From assembly GCA_051746205.1 (NCBI GenBank), contig JBNJEU010000008.1, positions 1 through 53,887 of the forward strand: 53,887 nt of DNA, in the 5' to 3' direction. The position numbers were made by a program, and so were the translations under genes. The notes beneath the pieces were generated by a model. That model searched no databases and was not told the DNA's origin. It worked only from the letters and a program-made list of their open reading frames with translations. Source of the stretch: Thiohalospira sp051746205 (GTDB lineage Bacteria; Pseudomonadota; Gammaproteobacteria; Thiohalospirales; Thiohalospiraceae). This document shows, in pieces, positions 13,893 through 22,854 of the stretch (the first letter of the stretch is position 1; each line of letters opens with the position of its first letter).

Positions 13893-15911
13893 TCAATCCT
13901 CCGGGGCGGCCGGATCCGCGCGCGGGAAGATCACCGCCGCCGGCCGTTCGCGCACGGCCCGGCCGTAGGCGCGGACCACCCGCCCCGGCTTGCCGATGCG
14001 CACGCCGCGTGCCTTCAGCGCGATCCACAGGGCGAGGCCGAAGCTGACCCACAGGTTCACCGCGCCGATGAGCAGGGCAAAGGCCAGGTACACCAGGAAA
14101 GTCGGCCCGCCGGGGAAGTCGTTGGCCACGGCGTAACCGAGGTTGGCGGTGGCGAAGGCCACGTGGCGGATGTCCAGCGGCAGGTTCAGCAGGTAGCCGA
14201 CGTAAGCGGTGGTGCCGAGCAGGACGCCGAAGAAGAAGTTGCCCATCAGCGAGCCGTAGTGCGTCTCCATGTAGGTGGCGAAGCGGTGCCGCGCCCCGGG
14301 GGCGACGCGGCGCAGCAGCGGATGCTGTTCCAGCCGCGCGCCGAGGTTGAGATAGACGGCACGGTTGTCGAAGTAGCCGGCGATGAGCCCGGAGAGGAAG
14401 AGCCAGAGCCCGGCGATGGCGGCGTGGAGAAGGGCGAGGCTGGCCAGCGGCCGCAGATCGTGGAGCAGGTAGCCGGAGACGGCCTCGTCCACCAGCGGCT
14501 GGCCGTGCCACAGGGCGTAGCCGGTGGCCACCAGCAGGGCGACGGCGAGGGCGATGGTGACGTTGCCCACCACGGCGGCGAACTGGGAGCGTCCCACCTG
14601 GATGAGCAGGTCGGCGAGCTTGCGCGGATTGGCGCCGCCGTGTTCCCCGCGTTCCACCGCCTGGGCAAAGTGGGCGGCGGTCATCGCCGGCTGTTTGGTG
14701 GCCACGGTGAAGTGGAGGATGTGGATGATCACGAAGCCGATGCCGTAGTTGAGGCTGACCAGCACCGTCTGCAGCCCGCGACCGAGGTCGAGTCCCGTGA
14801 GCTGGATCTTGATGAGCGCCATCAGGGCGATGATGAGCCCGGCGCCCGCCCCGGAACCGAGCATCCGCAGGTACTCCCGTCGCCCCTGGGTGACGTACTT
14901 CTCACCATGGCCGCTGGCCTGCTCGGTCACGCTGCGCGCCACCAGCCGCGCGTTCTTGTTCCACAGCGCGGTGAGGGTGCGCCGGTCCACACTGGCGCGG
15001 ACCAGTTTCTTGAACAGCTTGACCAGGGCCTCGCGGCGACGTTCCTGGTCCGAAGGGTCGAGGATGTCGAGCAGCGACTCGATCCGGTGGAGGGTCTGCT
15101 CGAGCCGTTCCAGCAGGTGGGTCAGACGGAAACTGGATCCCCGCGTCACCGCCTTGTGACGGACCCGCTCCACCTGCTCGTGACACTGCGCCAGCAGGAC
15201 CCGCACCTGGGCGCAGTCGTAGAACGCGTCGCGTTCGCCGTTCAGCCACTCCTCGTAGGCGGCGGAGAAATGGGCAATCTCCCGCTGCAGGCCGATGAAG
15301 GCGGAGTTGCGGTCGGCCACCTTCGGATCCACCCGCAGCAGATCCGGTTCCAGCTCCTCGGCGGCGACCCAGACGGCGAGCATCTCGCCGGCGTACAGGA
15401 TCTCCCGGGTGCCGTGGCGGCGGAGCGACTCCACCTCCTCGTCGCCGGGGCCGAACAGAGCGCAGAAGAGGCGCAGCCAGTTGTCCTCGGAGACCCGGCC
15501 GACCCAGTCGCTGTCGTGATCGGCATGAAAGATCATCGCCAGGGCGTGACGGAAATTGGCGCGATCGAGCGGGGTCGGGTTCATCCGCTCGAAGAGCCGC
15601 TCGTTGAATTCGCTGAAGAAGCCGCGTCGCGAGTAGAGGCCGAGGCCAGTGAGGACCGGAAAGAAGCCGCGCCCCTCCAGCCAGTGGCGCAGGCGCGCGG
15701 CGAGGACCGTCTGGGTCTCGGGATCCTCCTCGAGGGCCAGGATCAGCTCCTGCATGCGGCGCAGTACCGGGGCGATGCCCCCCTTCCTCGGGGGGCGTAG
15801 CCAGTCCACCAGCAGGATCAGGGTGTCGACGGCGTCCGGGGCCTCGTCGCCACCGGCCTGGAGGGCATCGAGCAGCGCGCGAAGATCGCAGTACTCCGGC
15901 AGGGCGTTCAT
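13893..15911 (-). CDS. Gcr-family 'site-specific recombinase' membrane protein (PF10136 type)
   Basis: 672 residues, the usual size of this family. The N-terminal two thirds are helical and soluble-looking (e.g. RPPRKGGIAPVLRRMQ, FSEFNERLFERMNP); the C-terminal third has several membrane helices, with FFFGVLLGTTAYVGYLLNLP and VSFGLALWIALKARG. The family was named after gonococcal gcr, but recognisable recombinase catalytic motifs are absent and the membrane segments argue against a recombinase. Function should be treated as unknown. The ATG giving MNALPEYCDL has GGGGGA upstream; an earlier in-frame ATG adds 24 poorly conserved residues. It is divergent from thrS. Confidence 0.75.
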   Translation of the reverse strand: MNALPEYCDLRALLDALQAGGDEAPDAVDTLILLVDWLRPPRKGGIAPVLRRMQELILALEEDPETQTVLAARLRHWLEGRGFFPVLTGLGLYSRRGFFSEFNERLFERMNPTPLDRANFRHALAMIFHADHDSDWVGRVSEDNWLRLFCALFGPGDEEVESLRRHGTREILYAGEMLAVWVAAEELEPDLLRVDPKVADRNSAFIGLQREIAHFSAAYEEWLNGERDAFYDCAQVRVLLAQCHEQVERVRHKAVTRGSSFRLTHLLERLEQTLHRIESLLDILDPSDQERRREALVKLFKKLVRASVDRRTLTALWNKNARLVARSVTEQASGHGEKYVTQGRREYLRMLGSGAGAGLIIALMALIKIQLTGLDLGRGLQTVLVSLNYGIGFVIIHILHFTVATKQPAMTAAHFAQAVERGEHGGANPRKLADLLIQVGRSQFAAVVGNVTIALAVALLVATGYALWHGQPLVDEAVSGYLLHDLRPLASLALLHAAIAGLWLFLSGLIAGYFDNRAVYLNLGARLEQHPLLRRVAPGARHRFATYMETHYGSLMGNFFFGVLLGTTAYVGYLLNLPLDIRHVAFATANLGYAVANDFPGGPTFLVYLAFALLIGAVNLWVSFGLALWIALKARGVRIGKPGRVVRAYGRAVRERPAAVIFPRADPAAPED

Positions 15912-16114
15912 CGGCGTCGTGTCCCCCGGTTTCAGGCGGTTGCGGGCGGTGTTCCGGTGCAGGCGGGCGCAGTCTAACCGCATCGGGTGGTGTCGCCAAC
16001 CGCGGTGCGTCGGAGCCGGAAATCCCCAACGTAACTGGTTGATTCGCGTCGGCTAAGTCGGTACGTGCACTTGACCGGGCGGCGACGATGTGGCACTTTA
16101 CGGGGACTCAGAGG

Positions 16115-16135
16115 CCCCGCCAGCGCGGGGTTCTT
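16115..16135 (+). promoter_or_regulatory. Leader hairpin with T-rich end before thrS
   Basis: CCCCGC-CAGC-GCGGGG followed by TTCTT, about 45 bases before the thrS start. It could be an attenuator or part of a translational operator, as thrS is autoregulated through its leader in E. coli. No threonine-rich leader peptide was seen. Confidence 0.4.
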
Positions 16136-16177
16136 CCGTTTCAGCCCCACCGAATCGTTGCGGAGACAACAGCAGGC

Positions 16178-18103
16178 ATGCCCACGATATCACTGCCCGA
16201 CGGCAGCCAGCGCGCCTTCGACGGCCCCGTGACCGTGGCCGACGTGGCCGCCGACATCGGCGCCGGTCTCGCCCGCGCCGCGCTGGCCGGCACGGTCGAC
16301 GGTCGCGAAGTCGATCTCGATTACACCATCGACCAGGACAGCCGGGTCGCCATCATCACCGAGCGCGATCCGGAGGGGCTGGAGCTGATCCGCCACTCCA
16401 CCGCGCATCTGCTGGCGCAGGCGGTGAAGGAGCTCTATCCCGGGGCTCAGGTCACCATCGGCCCGGTGGTGGACGACGGCTTCTACTACGACTTCGCCTA
16501 CGAACAGCACTTCACCCCCGAGGACCTGGAGGCCATCGAGAAGCGCATGGCCGAACTGGCGGAGGCCGACATCCCGGTCCACCGCGAGGTCTGGGACCGC
16601 GACGCGGCGGTGGCCTGGTTCCGCAACGAGGGCGAGGAGTACAAGGCGCGGATCATCGAGGACCTGCCCGCGGACGAGGTGATCAGTGTCTACCGCCAGG
16701 GCGATTTCCTCGACCTCTGCCGCGGTCCGCATGTGCCCTCCACCGGCAAGCTGAAGGCGTTCAAGCTGACCAAGCTGGCCGGCGCCTACTGGCGCGGCGA
16801 CCCGAACAACGAGCAGTTGCAGCGGATCTACGGGACCGCCTGGGGCAACAAGAAGGATCTCAAGGCCCATCTCCACCGGCTGGAGGAGGCGGAAAAGCGC
16901 GACCACCGCCGCATCGGCCGCGAACTGGACCTGTTCCACACTCAGGAGGAGGCGCCGGGGATGGTCTTCTGGCACGGCCCGGGCTGGACCCTCTACCGCC
17001 AGGTGGAGGAATACGTGCGCACCGCGCTCGACGCCCATGGCTATCAGGAGATCCGGACGCCGACCATCATCGACCGTGCCCTCTGGGAGAAGTCGGGCCA
17101 CTGGGACAAGTTCGGCGACAACATGTTCACCACCCATTCGGAGCACCGCGACTACGCGGTGAAGCCGATGAACTGCCCGGCCCACGTCCAGGTCTTCAAT
17201 CAGGGCCTGAAGAGCTACCGTGACCTGCCGCTGCGGCTGGCGGAGTTCGGTTCCTGCCACCGCAACGAGCCCTCCGGCACCCTGCACGGGCTGATGCGGG
17301 TGCGCGGCTTTACCCAGGACGATGCCCACATCTTCTGCACCGAAGACCAGATCCAGACCGAGGTCTCCGCGTTCATCGACCTGCTCTACACCACCTATCG
17401 CGATTTCGGTTTCGACGAGGTGCAGGTCAAGCTCTCCACGCGCCCGGCGCAGCGGGTCGGCTCCGACGCCGCGTGGGACAAGGCCGAGCAGGCACTGGAA
17501 CAGGCGCTGAACAGTCGCGGCATGGCCTTCGACCTGCAGCCGGGCGAGGGCGCTTTCTACGGCCCCAAGATCGAGTTCTCGCTGACCGACTGCCTCGGGC
17601 GCGTCTGGCAGTGCGGCACGGTACAGGTGGACTTCAACATGCCGGAGCGCCTCGGTGCCGAGTATGTCACCGAGGACAGCGGCCGGGCGACCCCGGTGAT
17701 GCTCCATCGTGCCATTCTCGGCTCACTGGAGCGCTTCATCGGCATCCTGATCGAACACTATGCCGGCCACATGCCGGTGTGGCTCTCGCCGCTCCAGGCA
17801 ACGGTACTGACCATCACCGAGCGCCAGGACGATTATGCCGAGCGCGTGGCCGCCGAACTCCAGGCGCGGGGGCTGCGGGTGAATACGGACTTGAGAAACG
17901 AGAAGATCGGCTATAAGATCCGCGAGCACACTCTCCAGCGCGTTCCGTACCTGCTGGTGGTGGGTGACAATGAAGAACAGGAGAACGCGGTCGCGGTGCG
18001 AACACGCGGTGGCAAGGATCTCGGCAGCATGCCGCTGACCGACTTTGCCCGCCGTCTGGAGTCCGAGATCGCGGGCCGTGAACGGGTTATTGCGGAGGAA
18101 TAG
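16178..18103 (+). CDS. thrS: Threonine-tRNA ligase
   Basis: 641 residues, like E. coli ThrS (642). Domain order is TGS (MPTISLPDGSQRAFDG), the editing domain with HSTAHLLAQAVKELYP and the zinc-type CRGPHVP, then the class II catalytic core: motif 2 region GSCHRNEPSGTLHGLMRVRGF, motif 3 region ending LGSLERFIGILIEHYAG, then the anticodon-binding domain. It charges tRNA-Thr and edits Ser-tRNA-Thr. The start was set by alignment of the first residues with E. coli. It heads the operon thrS-infC-rpmI-rplT-pheS-pheT-ihfA-merR, and its stop lies three bases before the infC start codon. Confidence 0.97.
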   Translation: MPTISLPDGSQRAFDGPVTVADVAADIGAGLARAALAGTVDGREVDLDYTIDQDSRVAIITERDPEGLELIRHSTAHLLAQAVKELYPGAQVTIGPVVDDGFYYDFAYEQHFTPEDLEAIEKRMAELAEADIPVHREVWDRDAAVAWFRNEGEEYKARIIEDLPADEVISVYRQGDFLDLCRGPHVPSTGKLKAFKLTKLAGAYWRGDPNNEQLQRIYGTAWGNKKDLKAHLHRLEEAEKRDHRRIGRELDLFHTQEEAPGMVFWHGPGWTLYRQVEEYVRTALDAHGYQEIRTPTIIDRALWEKSGHWDKFGDNMFTTHSEHRDYAVKPMNCPAHVQVFNQGLKSYRDLPLRLAEFGSCHRNEPSGTLHGLMRVRGFTQDDAHIFCTEDQIQTEVSAFIDLLYTTYRDFGFDEVQVKLSTRPAQRVGSDAAWDKAEQALEQALNSRGMAFDLQPGEGAFYGPKIEFSLTDCLGRVWQCGTVQVDFNMPERLGAEYVTEDSGRATPVMLHRAILGSLERFIGILIEHYAGHMPVWLSPLQATVLTITERQDDYAERVAAELQARGLRVNTDLRNEKIGYKIREHTLQRVPYLLVVGDNEEQENAVAVRTRGGKDLGSMPLTDFARRLESEIAGRERVIAEE

Positions 18104-18106
18104 AAT

Positions 18107-18631
18107 ATCGCTGCCGAAAAGCAGAAGAAGGCGCGCCTGAACGACGGGATCACCGTCCCTCAGGTCCGACTGATTGACGCGGAAGGGGAACAGCGCGGTG
18201 TGGTGGATACGCGCGAAGCCCTGCAGATGGCCGGAGACGAGGGTATGGACCTGGTGGAGGTGGCGCCGGACGCCGATCCGCCGGTCTGCCGGATCATGGA
18301 TTACGGCAAGTACATCTTCGACCAGAACAAGAAGCGCCAGGCCGCCAAGAAGAAGCAGAAACAGACGCAGATCAAGGAGGTCAAGTTTCGCCCCGGTACC
18401 GATGAGGGTGATTACCAGATCAAGCTGCGCAATCTCATCCGCTTTCTGGAACACGGCGACAAGGCCAAGGTGACCCTGCGGTTTCGCGGCCGGGAGATGG
18501 CCCACCAGAACCTGGGCCGGGAACTCCTGCAACGCGTCGCCGCCGACCTGGAAGAACACGGAACTGTCGAGCAGATGCCGAAGATGGAAGGACGGCAGAT
18601 GGTCATGGTGGTTTCGCCGAAGAAGCGCTAG
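18107..18631 (+). CDS. infC: Translation initiation factor IF-3, with AUC start codon
   Basis: 174 residues (E. coli 180). IF-3 binds the 30S subunit and rejects non-canonical start codons. Conserved blocks: DLVEVAPDADPPVCRIMDYGK, then VKFRPGTDEGDYQ and TLRFRGREMAHQ, ending GRQMVMVVSPKKR. No ATG, GTG or TTG gives the full N-terminus: the first such codon in frame would remove about 30 conserved residues. The frame opens at ATC GCT GCC GAA eight bases after GGAGG, just past the thrS stop, so the start is AUC (fMet). This matches the known autoregulation of infC through its rare start. Confidence 0.93.
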   Translation: MAAEKQKKARLNDGITVPQVRLIDAEGEQRGVVDTREALQMAGDEGMDLVEVAPDADPPVCRIMDYGKYIFDQNKKRQAAKKKQKQTQIKEVKFRPGTDEGDYQIKLRNLIRFLEHGDKAKVTLRFRGREMAHQNLGRELLQRVAADLEEHGTVEQMPKMEGRQMVMVVSPKKR

Positions 18632-18646
18632 CCGCTTCGTGACGCC

Positions 18647-18666
18647 GGACGGGTTTCGACCCGTCC
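18647..18666 (+). promoter_or_regulatory. infC-rpmI intergenic hairpin with TTCG loop
   Basis: GGACGGGT-TTCG-ACCCGTCC, a perfect 8-bp stem with a very stable TTCG tetraloop, about 15 bases past the infC stop and 80 before rpmI. In E. coli the ribosomal protein L20 represses rpmI-rplT by binding RNA in this interval; this stem is a candidate part of that operator. Confidence 0.45.
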
Positions 18667-18745
18667 ATGGGGGTGAGCCGAGGTCCCGAAACTGCCCCGC
18701 GCAGTCCTTGGCCACCGTAAAACTCGCATCCGGAGGAGAACCTCG

Positions 18746-18943
18746 ATGCCGAAGATGAAGAGCAAGAGCAGCGCGACCAAGCGTTTCGCCCGGACCGGCA
18801 ACGGTCAGATCAAGCGGAACCAGTCGCACCGCCGACACATCCTGACCAAGAAGGCCACCAAGCGGAAGCGCCACCTGCGCGAGCCGGCCATGGTCCATCC
18901 CTCCGACGCGCCGCTACTCAAGCGCATGATGCCGTACGGCTGA
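18746..18943 (+). CDS. rpmI: 50S ribosomal protein bL35
   Basis: 65 residues, very basic, with the family start MPKMKSKSSATKRF and the end LLKRMMPYG. A CGGAGGAG ribosome site precedes the ATG. It lies between infC and rplT as in other gammaproteobacteria, 13 bases from rplT. Confidence 0.97.
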   Translation: MPKMKSKSSATKRFARTGNGQIKRNQSHRRHILTKKATKRKRHLREPAMVHPSDAPLLKRMMPYG

Positions 18944-18956
18944 GGGAGACTGAACA

Positions 18957-19313
18957 ATGGCACGAGTAAAGAGGGGCGTTACCGCCCACGCGAAGCACAA
19001 GAAGGTGATCGACCAGGCCAAGGGCTATTCCGGTCGGCGCAAGAACACCTACCGCAACGCCAAGCAGGCCGTGACCAAGGCGGCTCAGTACGCCTATCGC
19101 GACCGGCGGCAGAAGAAGCGCGATTTCCGCAGTCTGTGGATCGTGCGCATCAACGCCGCCGCCCGTGAATGCGGCCTCTCCTACAGTCGTCTGATGAACG
19201 GCCTGAAGCAGGCCGGCGTCGAGGTCGACCGGAAGGTGCTGGCGGATCTGGCGGTGCACGACCGCACCGCCTTCGCGGCGCTGGCGGAGAAGGCGAAGGC
19301 CGAACTGGCCTGA
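18957..19313 (+). CDS. rplT: 50S ribosomal protein bL20
   Basis: 118 residues, beginning MARVKRGVTAHAKHKK with the conserved GYSGRRKNTYRNAKQAV and the RDRRQKKRDFR basic helix. It assembles early onto 23S rRNA and represses its own operon. GGGAGA precedes the ATG. A strong hairpin separates it from pheS. Confidence 0.97.
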   Translation: MARVKRGVTAHAKHKKVIDQAKGYSGRRKNTYRNAKQAVTKAAQYAYRDRRQKKRDFRSLWIVRINAAARECGLSYSRLMNGLKQAGVEVDRKVLADLAVHDRTAFAALAEKAKAELA

Positions 19314-19345
19314 GCCGGCGGGGAGACCCCCGCCCGCCGTTGATG

Positions 19346-19374
19346 GAAGGGGAAGGCCCGTCGCCTTCCCCTTC
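19346..19374 (+). terminator. rplT-pheS intergenic hairpin, partial terminator or attenuator
   Basis: A 12-bp perfect stem, GAAGGGGAAGGC / GCCTTCCCCTTC around CCGTC, followed by TTCGTT rather than a long T-run. It lies 32 bases after the rplT stop and 46 before pheS. Weak termination would let some transcription reach pheST; E. coli pheST is likewise controlled by attenuation in this interval. Confidence 0.6.
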
Positions 19375-19419
19375 TTCGTTGGGGTGACAGAATATCGGGA
19401 CAGGCTCCGGGGAGTGGGT

Positions 19420-20451
19420 GTGGAGAATATCGACAGTCTCATCGAGGAGGCCGAGGCCGCCATCGGCGCCGCGGCGGACCGGGCGGCGCTGGAGGAACTG
19501 CGGGTTCACTATCTGGGCAAGAAGGGCGTCATCACCCAGCAGATGAAGACCCTCGGCAGTCTCCCGCCGGAGGAGCGCAAGGCGGCCGGGCAGGTGATCA
19601 ACACCGCACGCGAGCGCGTTCAGGCCCGTCTGGAGGAACGGCGCGTGGTGCTCGAGGCGGCCGAGCTGAACGCCCGGCTGGCGGCCGAGACGGTGGACGT
19701 GACGCTGTCCGGTCGCGGCCCCGGAGGCGGCGGTCTGCACCCGATCACCCGCACCCTGGAGCGCATCGAGACCATCTTCGCCGGCATGGGCTTCGAGACC
19801 GCCGAGGGGCCGGAGGTGGAGGACGACTTCCACAACTTCGAGGCACTGAACATCCCGGCATCCCATCCGGCGCGGGCGATGCACGATACCTTCTACTTCG
19901 ACCCGCACACGGTGCTGCGCACCCACACCTCACCGGTGCAGATCCGGACCATGGAGGAACGCGAGCCGCCGCTGCGGGTCATCGCCCCCGGGCGGGTCTA
20001 TCGCTGCGATTCCGACCTGACCCATACGCCGATGTTCCATCAGGTGGAGGGGCTGTATGTCGCCGAGGGGGTCAACTTCGCCCACCTCAAGGGCGTGCTC
20101 GACGCCTTCCTCAAGGCCTTCTTCGAGCAGGACCTGGCGGTGCGTTTCCGGCCCTCCTACTTCCCGTTCACCGAACCGTCGGCGGAGGTGGACATCGGCT
20201 GCGTCCACTGCGGCGGTGAGGGATGCCGTGTCTGCGGCCACACCGGCTGGCTGGAGGTGCTCGGCTGCGGGCTGGTGCACCCCAACGTGTTTGCCCACGT
20301 CGGCGTCGACACCGAGCGCTATACCGGCTTCGCCTTCGGCATGGGGGTAGAGCGGCTGGCGATGCTGCGCTACGGGGTGGACGATCTGCGGGTCTTCTTC
20401 GACAACGATCTCGGGTTCCTGGCCCAGTACGGCCAGGACGGGGGGGCATAG
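19420..20451 (+). CDS. pheS: Phenylalanine-tRNA ligase alpha subunit, Cys-cluster variant
   Basis: 343 residues (E. coli 327). Class II aminoacyl-tRNA synthetase motifs: PEVEDDFHNFEALNIP, HDTFYF, TPMFHQVEGL and the motif 3 stretch GFAFGMGVERLAMLRYG. It pairs with PheT as an alpha2-beta2 enzyme. Between AEVDIG and WLEVLGCG it carries an insertion with Cys261, 264, 269 and 272 (CVHC and CRVC), a zinc-knuckle-like pattern absent from E. coli PheS. The GTG giving MENIDSLIEEAEAAI aligns with the E. coli N-terminus and has GGGGAG upstream; two GTGs upstream in frame are alternatives. pheT follows three bases after its stop. Confidence 0.95.
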   Translation: MENIDSLIEEAEAAIGAAADRAALEELRVHYLGKKGVITQQMKTLGSLPPEERKAAGQVINTARERVQARLEERRVVLEAAELNARLAAETVDVTLSGRGPGGGGLHPITRTLERIETIFAGMGFETAEGPEVEDDFHNFEALNIPASHPARAMHDTFYFDPHTVLRTHTSPVQIRTMEEREPPLRVIAPGRVYRCDSDLTHTPMFHQVEGLYVAEGVNFAHLKGVLDAFLKAFFEQDLAVRFRPSYFPFTEPSAEVDIGCVHCGGEGCRVCGHTGWLEVLGCGLVHPNVFAHVGVDTERYTGFAFGMGVERLAMLRYGVDDLRVFFDNDLGFLAQYGQDGGA

Positions 20452-20454
20452 GCC

Positions 20455-22848
20455 ATGCGCGTCAGCGAGAAGTGGTTGCGGGAATGGGTCGACCCGCGGG
20501 TCGACACGGCCGCGCTGGCCCATCGGCTGACCATGGCCGGCCTCGAGGTCGATGCCGTGGAGCCGGTGGCCGGCGAATTCACCGGGGTGGTGGTGGCGAT
20601 GATCCGCGACTGCCGGCCCCATCCGGAGGCGGACAAGCTGCGGATCTGCGAGGTGGATGACGGCGGTGACGGCGTCTCCATCGTCTGCGGCGCGGCCAAC
20701 GCCCGCGCCGGGTTGCGGGTTCCGCTGGCCCGGGTCGGCGCCGAGCTGCCCGGCGGGCTGACCATCAAGGCGACGAAGCTGCGCGGCGAGCCCTCCCACG
20801 GCATGCTCTGCTCGGCGGCGGAACTCGGCCTGGCGGAGTCCGCCGACGGGCTGCTGGAGCTGCCGGCGGATGCTCCGGTGGGCCGCGACCTGCGCGACGT
20901 CCTGGAACTCGACGACCACGCCATCGAGATCGACCTGACCCCGAACCGGGGCGACTGCCTCTCGGTGGTCGGGCTGGCCCGGGAGATCGGCGCCCTCTAC
21001 GGCGTGCCGGTCTGCGAACTGGACCCGGAGCCGGAGGTGGCCACCCACGGCCACGGGGTCGCGGTAACGGTGAAGGACCCGGCGGCCTGCCCCCGGTATC
21101 TGTCGCGCACCATTCGCGGCATCGATCCGGCGGCAGAAAGCCCGCTGTGGCTCCGTGAGCGGCTGCGGCGCAGCGGTCTGCGCGACCATGGCGCGGTGGT
21201 TGACATCACCAACTACGTCCTGCTGGAGCTGGGTCAGCCGCTGCATGCCTTCGACGCGGCGCGTCTGAGCGGGGGGCTGACGGTGCGCCGCGCCGCCGCC
21301 GGGGAGTCGCTGGCGCTGCTCAACGAGCAGACCGTGGAGCTCGACGCAGAGACCCTGGTCATCGCCGACGACGCCGGGCCGGTGGCGATGGCCGGGATCA
21401 TGGGCGGCGCCGACTCGGCGGTGGGGGACGAGACCACGGACATCGTGCTGGAATGCGCCTTCTTCAATCCCGAAGCCGTCGCCGGGCGCGCCCGGCGCTT
21501 CGGCCTGCACACCGATTCGTCGCACCGCTATGAGCGCGGGGTCGACCCCGCCATCACCCGGCTCGCCATGGAACGGGTCACCGCCCTGATCCGTCAGATT
21601 GCCGGCGGCCAGGCCGGGCCGGTGGTGGAGGTCGACGAGCCCAGCCACTTGCCGTCCCGCGAGCCCATCCCCCTGCGCCGTGATCGCATCGAGGAGCTGC
21701 TGGGTCTGGCCGTGGAGGACGAGCTGGTCATCGGCGGTCTGGGCCGCCTCGGCGCCCGCGAACAGCAGCAGATGGACGGCTGGCTGGTGGTGCCGCCGAC
21801 CCACCGCTTCGACCTCCACCGCGAGGAGGACCTGGTGGAGGAGGTCGCCCGGCTGGTGGGCTATGACCATCTGCCGTCGGCGCTTCCCGAGGCGCCGATG
21901 GTCGCCGCCGAGGCATCGGAGGCGCGGATCCCGCTGACTCGATTGCGCCGTCGGCTGGCCGCCCGCGACTTCCACGAGGCGATCACCTACAGCTTCGTCG
22001 AGCCCGGGCTGCAGGAGCGCGTCGACCCCGATGCCGGGGCGCTCGCGCTGGCCAACCCCATCTCCAGCGAGCTCGGGGCGATGCGGACCAGCCTCTGGCC
22101 GGGTCTGATCCAGGCGGCGCAATACAACCGGCAGCGCCAGCGCAACCGGATCCGGCTCTTCGAGACCGGCCTGCGCTTCCGCCGCCGGGTCGGAGAGGGC
22201 GCGATCATGGACGACCTGGAGCAGACCCCCATGGTCGCCGCGCTGGCGACCGGCCCGGCGGTTCCGGAGCAGTGGGGCGAGGCGGGCCGCGCTGCGGACT
22301 TCTTCGACCTCAAGGCGGAGCTGGAGACGCTCATCGAGGCGACCGGCGCCGCCGAGGCCTTCGCCTTCGAGGCGGCCGAACACCCCGGCCTGCATCCCGG
22401 CCAGAGCGCACGGGTATGGCGCGACGGCCACCCGGTGGGCTGGCTGGGTACGCTCCATCCGGCCATCGCCGAGGAACTCGACTTCACCGATCCGGTGGTG
22501 CTGTTCGAGCTCGAAAGCGCGGCGTTGACCACCGCCCGTTGCCCGGCCTACCGGGCGCCGTCGCGCTATCCGGCCATCCGCCGCGACCTGGCGGTGGTGG
22601 TGGACGAGGCGGTGACGGCCGAGGCGTTGCTGGCTGTGGTCCGCGAGGCCGCCGGGCCGCTGCTGCGGGATAGTCGGGTTTTTGACGTCTATCGTGGAAA
22701 AGGCGTTGATTCTGGTCGAAAAAGTCTCGCCGTGGGCTTGACCTTGCAGGACGATTCGCGCACGCTGATCGACGCCGATGTTGAAGAAATCGTCTCCCGC
22801 GTCGTGGCCGATCTGGCCCGCCGGCTGGACGCCGTATTGAGGGATTGA
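20455..22848 (+). CDS. pheT: Phenylalanine-tRNA ligase beta subunit
   Basis: 797 residues (E. coli 795). N-terminal MRVSEKWLREWVDP, the OB-fold tRNA-binding domain (DCRPHPEADKLRIC), the B3/B4 editing region (VDITNYVLLELGQPLHAFDA), B5 and the C-terminal ferredoxin-like anticodon-binding domain (SRYPAIRRDLAVVVDE). It completes the alpha2-beta2 enzyme and edits Tyr-tRNA-Phe. It is followed by ihfA after six bases, as in E. coli. Confidence 0.97.
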   Translation: MRVSEKWLREWVDPRVDTAALAHRLTMAGLEVDAVEPVAGEFTGVVVAMIRDCRPHPEADKLRICEVDDGGDGVSIVCGAANARAGLRVPLARVGAELPGGLTIKATKLRGEPSHGMLCSAAELGLAESADGLLELPADAPVGRDLRDVLELDDHAIEIDLTPNRGDCLSVVGLAREIGALYGVPVCELDPEPEVATHGHGVAVTVKDPAACPRYLSRTIRGIDPAAESPLWLRERLRRSGLRDHGAVVDITNYVLLELGQPLHAFDAARLSGGLTVRRAAAGESLALLNEQTVELDAETLVIADDAGPVAMAGIMGGADSAVGDETTDIVLECAFFNPEAVAGRARRFGLHTDSSHRYERGVDPAITRLAMERVTALIRQIAGGQAGPVVEVDEPSHLPSREPIPLRRDRIEELLGLAVEDELVIGGLGRLGAREQQQMDGWLVVPPTHRFDLHREEDLVEEVARLVGYDHLPSALPEAPMVAAEASEARIPLTRLRRRLAARDFHEAITYSFVEPGLQERVDPDAGALALANPISSELGAMRTSLWPGLIQAAQYNRQRQRNRIRLFETGLRFRRRVGEGAIMDDLEQTPMVAALATGPAVPEQWGEAGRAADFFDLKAELETLIEATGAAEAFAFEAAEHPGLHPGQSARVWRDGHPVGWLGTLHPAIAEELDFTDPVVLFELESAALTTARCPAYRAPSRYPAIRRDLAVVVDEAVTAEALLAVVREAAGPLLRDSRVFDVYRGKGVDSGRKSLAVGLTLQDDSRTLIDADVEEIVSRVVADLARRLDAVLRD

Positions 22849-22854
22849 ACCACC

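Noticed and set aside
13893..15911. The Gcr-type 'recombinase' as evidence of a mobile element
   Set aside because: The protein has membrane helices and no recombinase catalytic motif; no repeats or att-like sites flank it.
16039..16067. TTGATT-17-TACGTG as the thrS promoter
   Set aside because: The -10 matches at only two important positions; too weak to list as a feature.
19346..19383. A possible Phe-rich leader (Phe-Pro-Phe-Phe) for pheST attenuation, in frame with the upstream extension of pheS
   Set aside because: The Phe codons are simply the 3' arm of the hairpin, and no ATG, GTG or TTG opens that frame before them.
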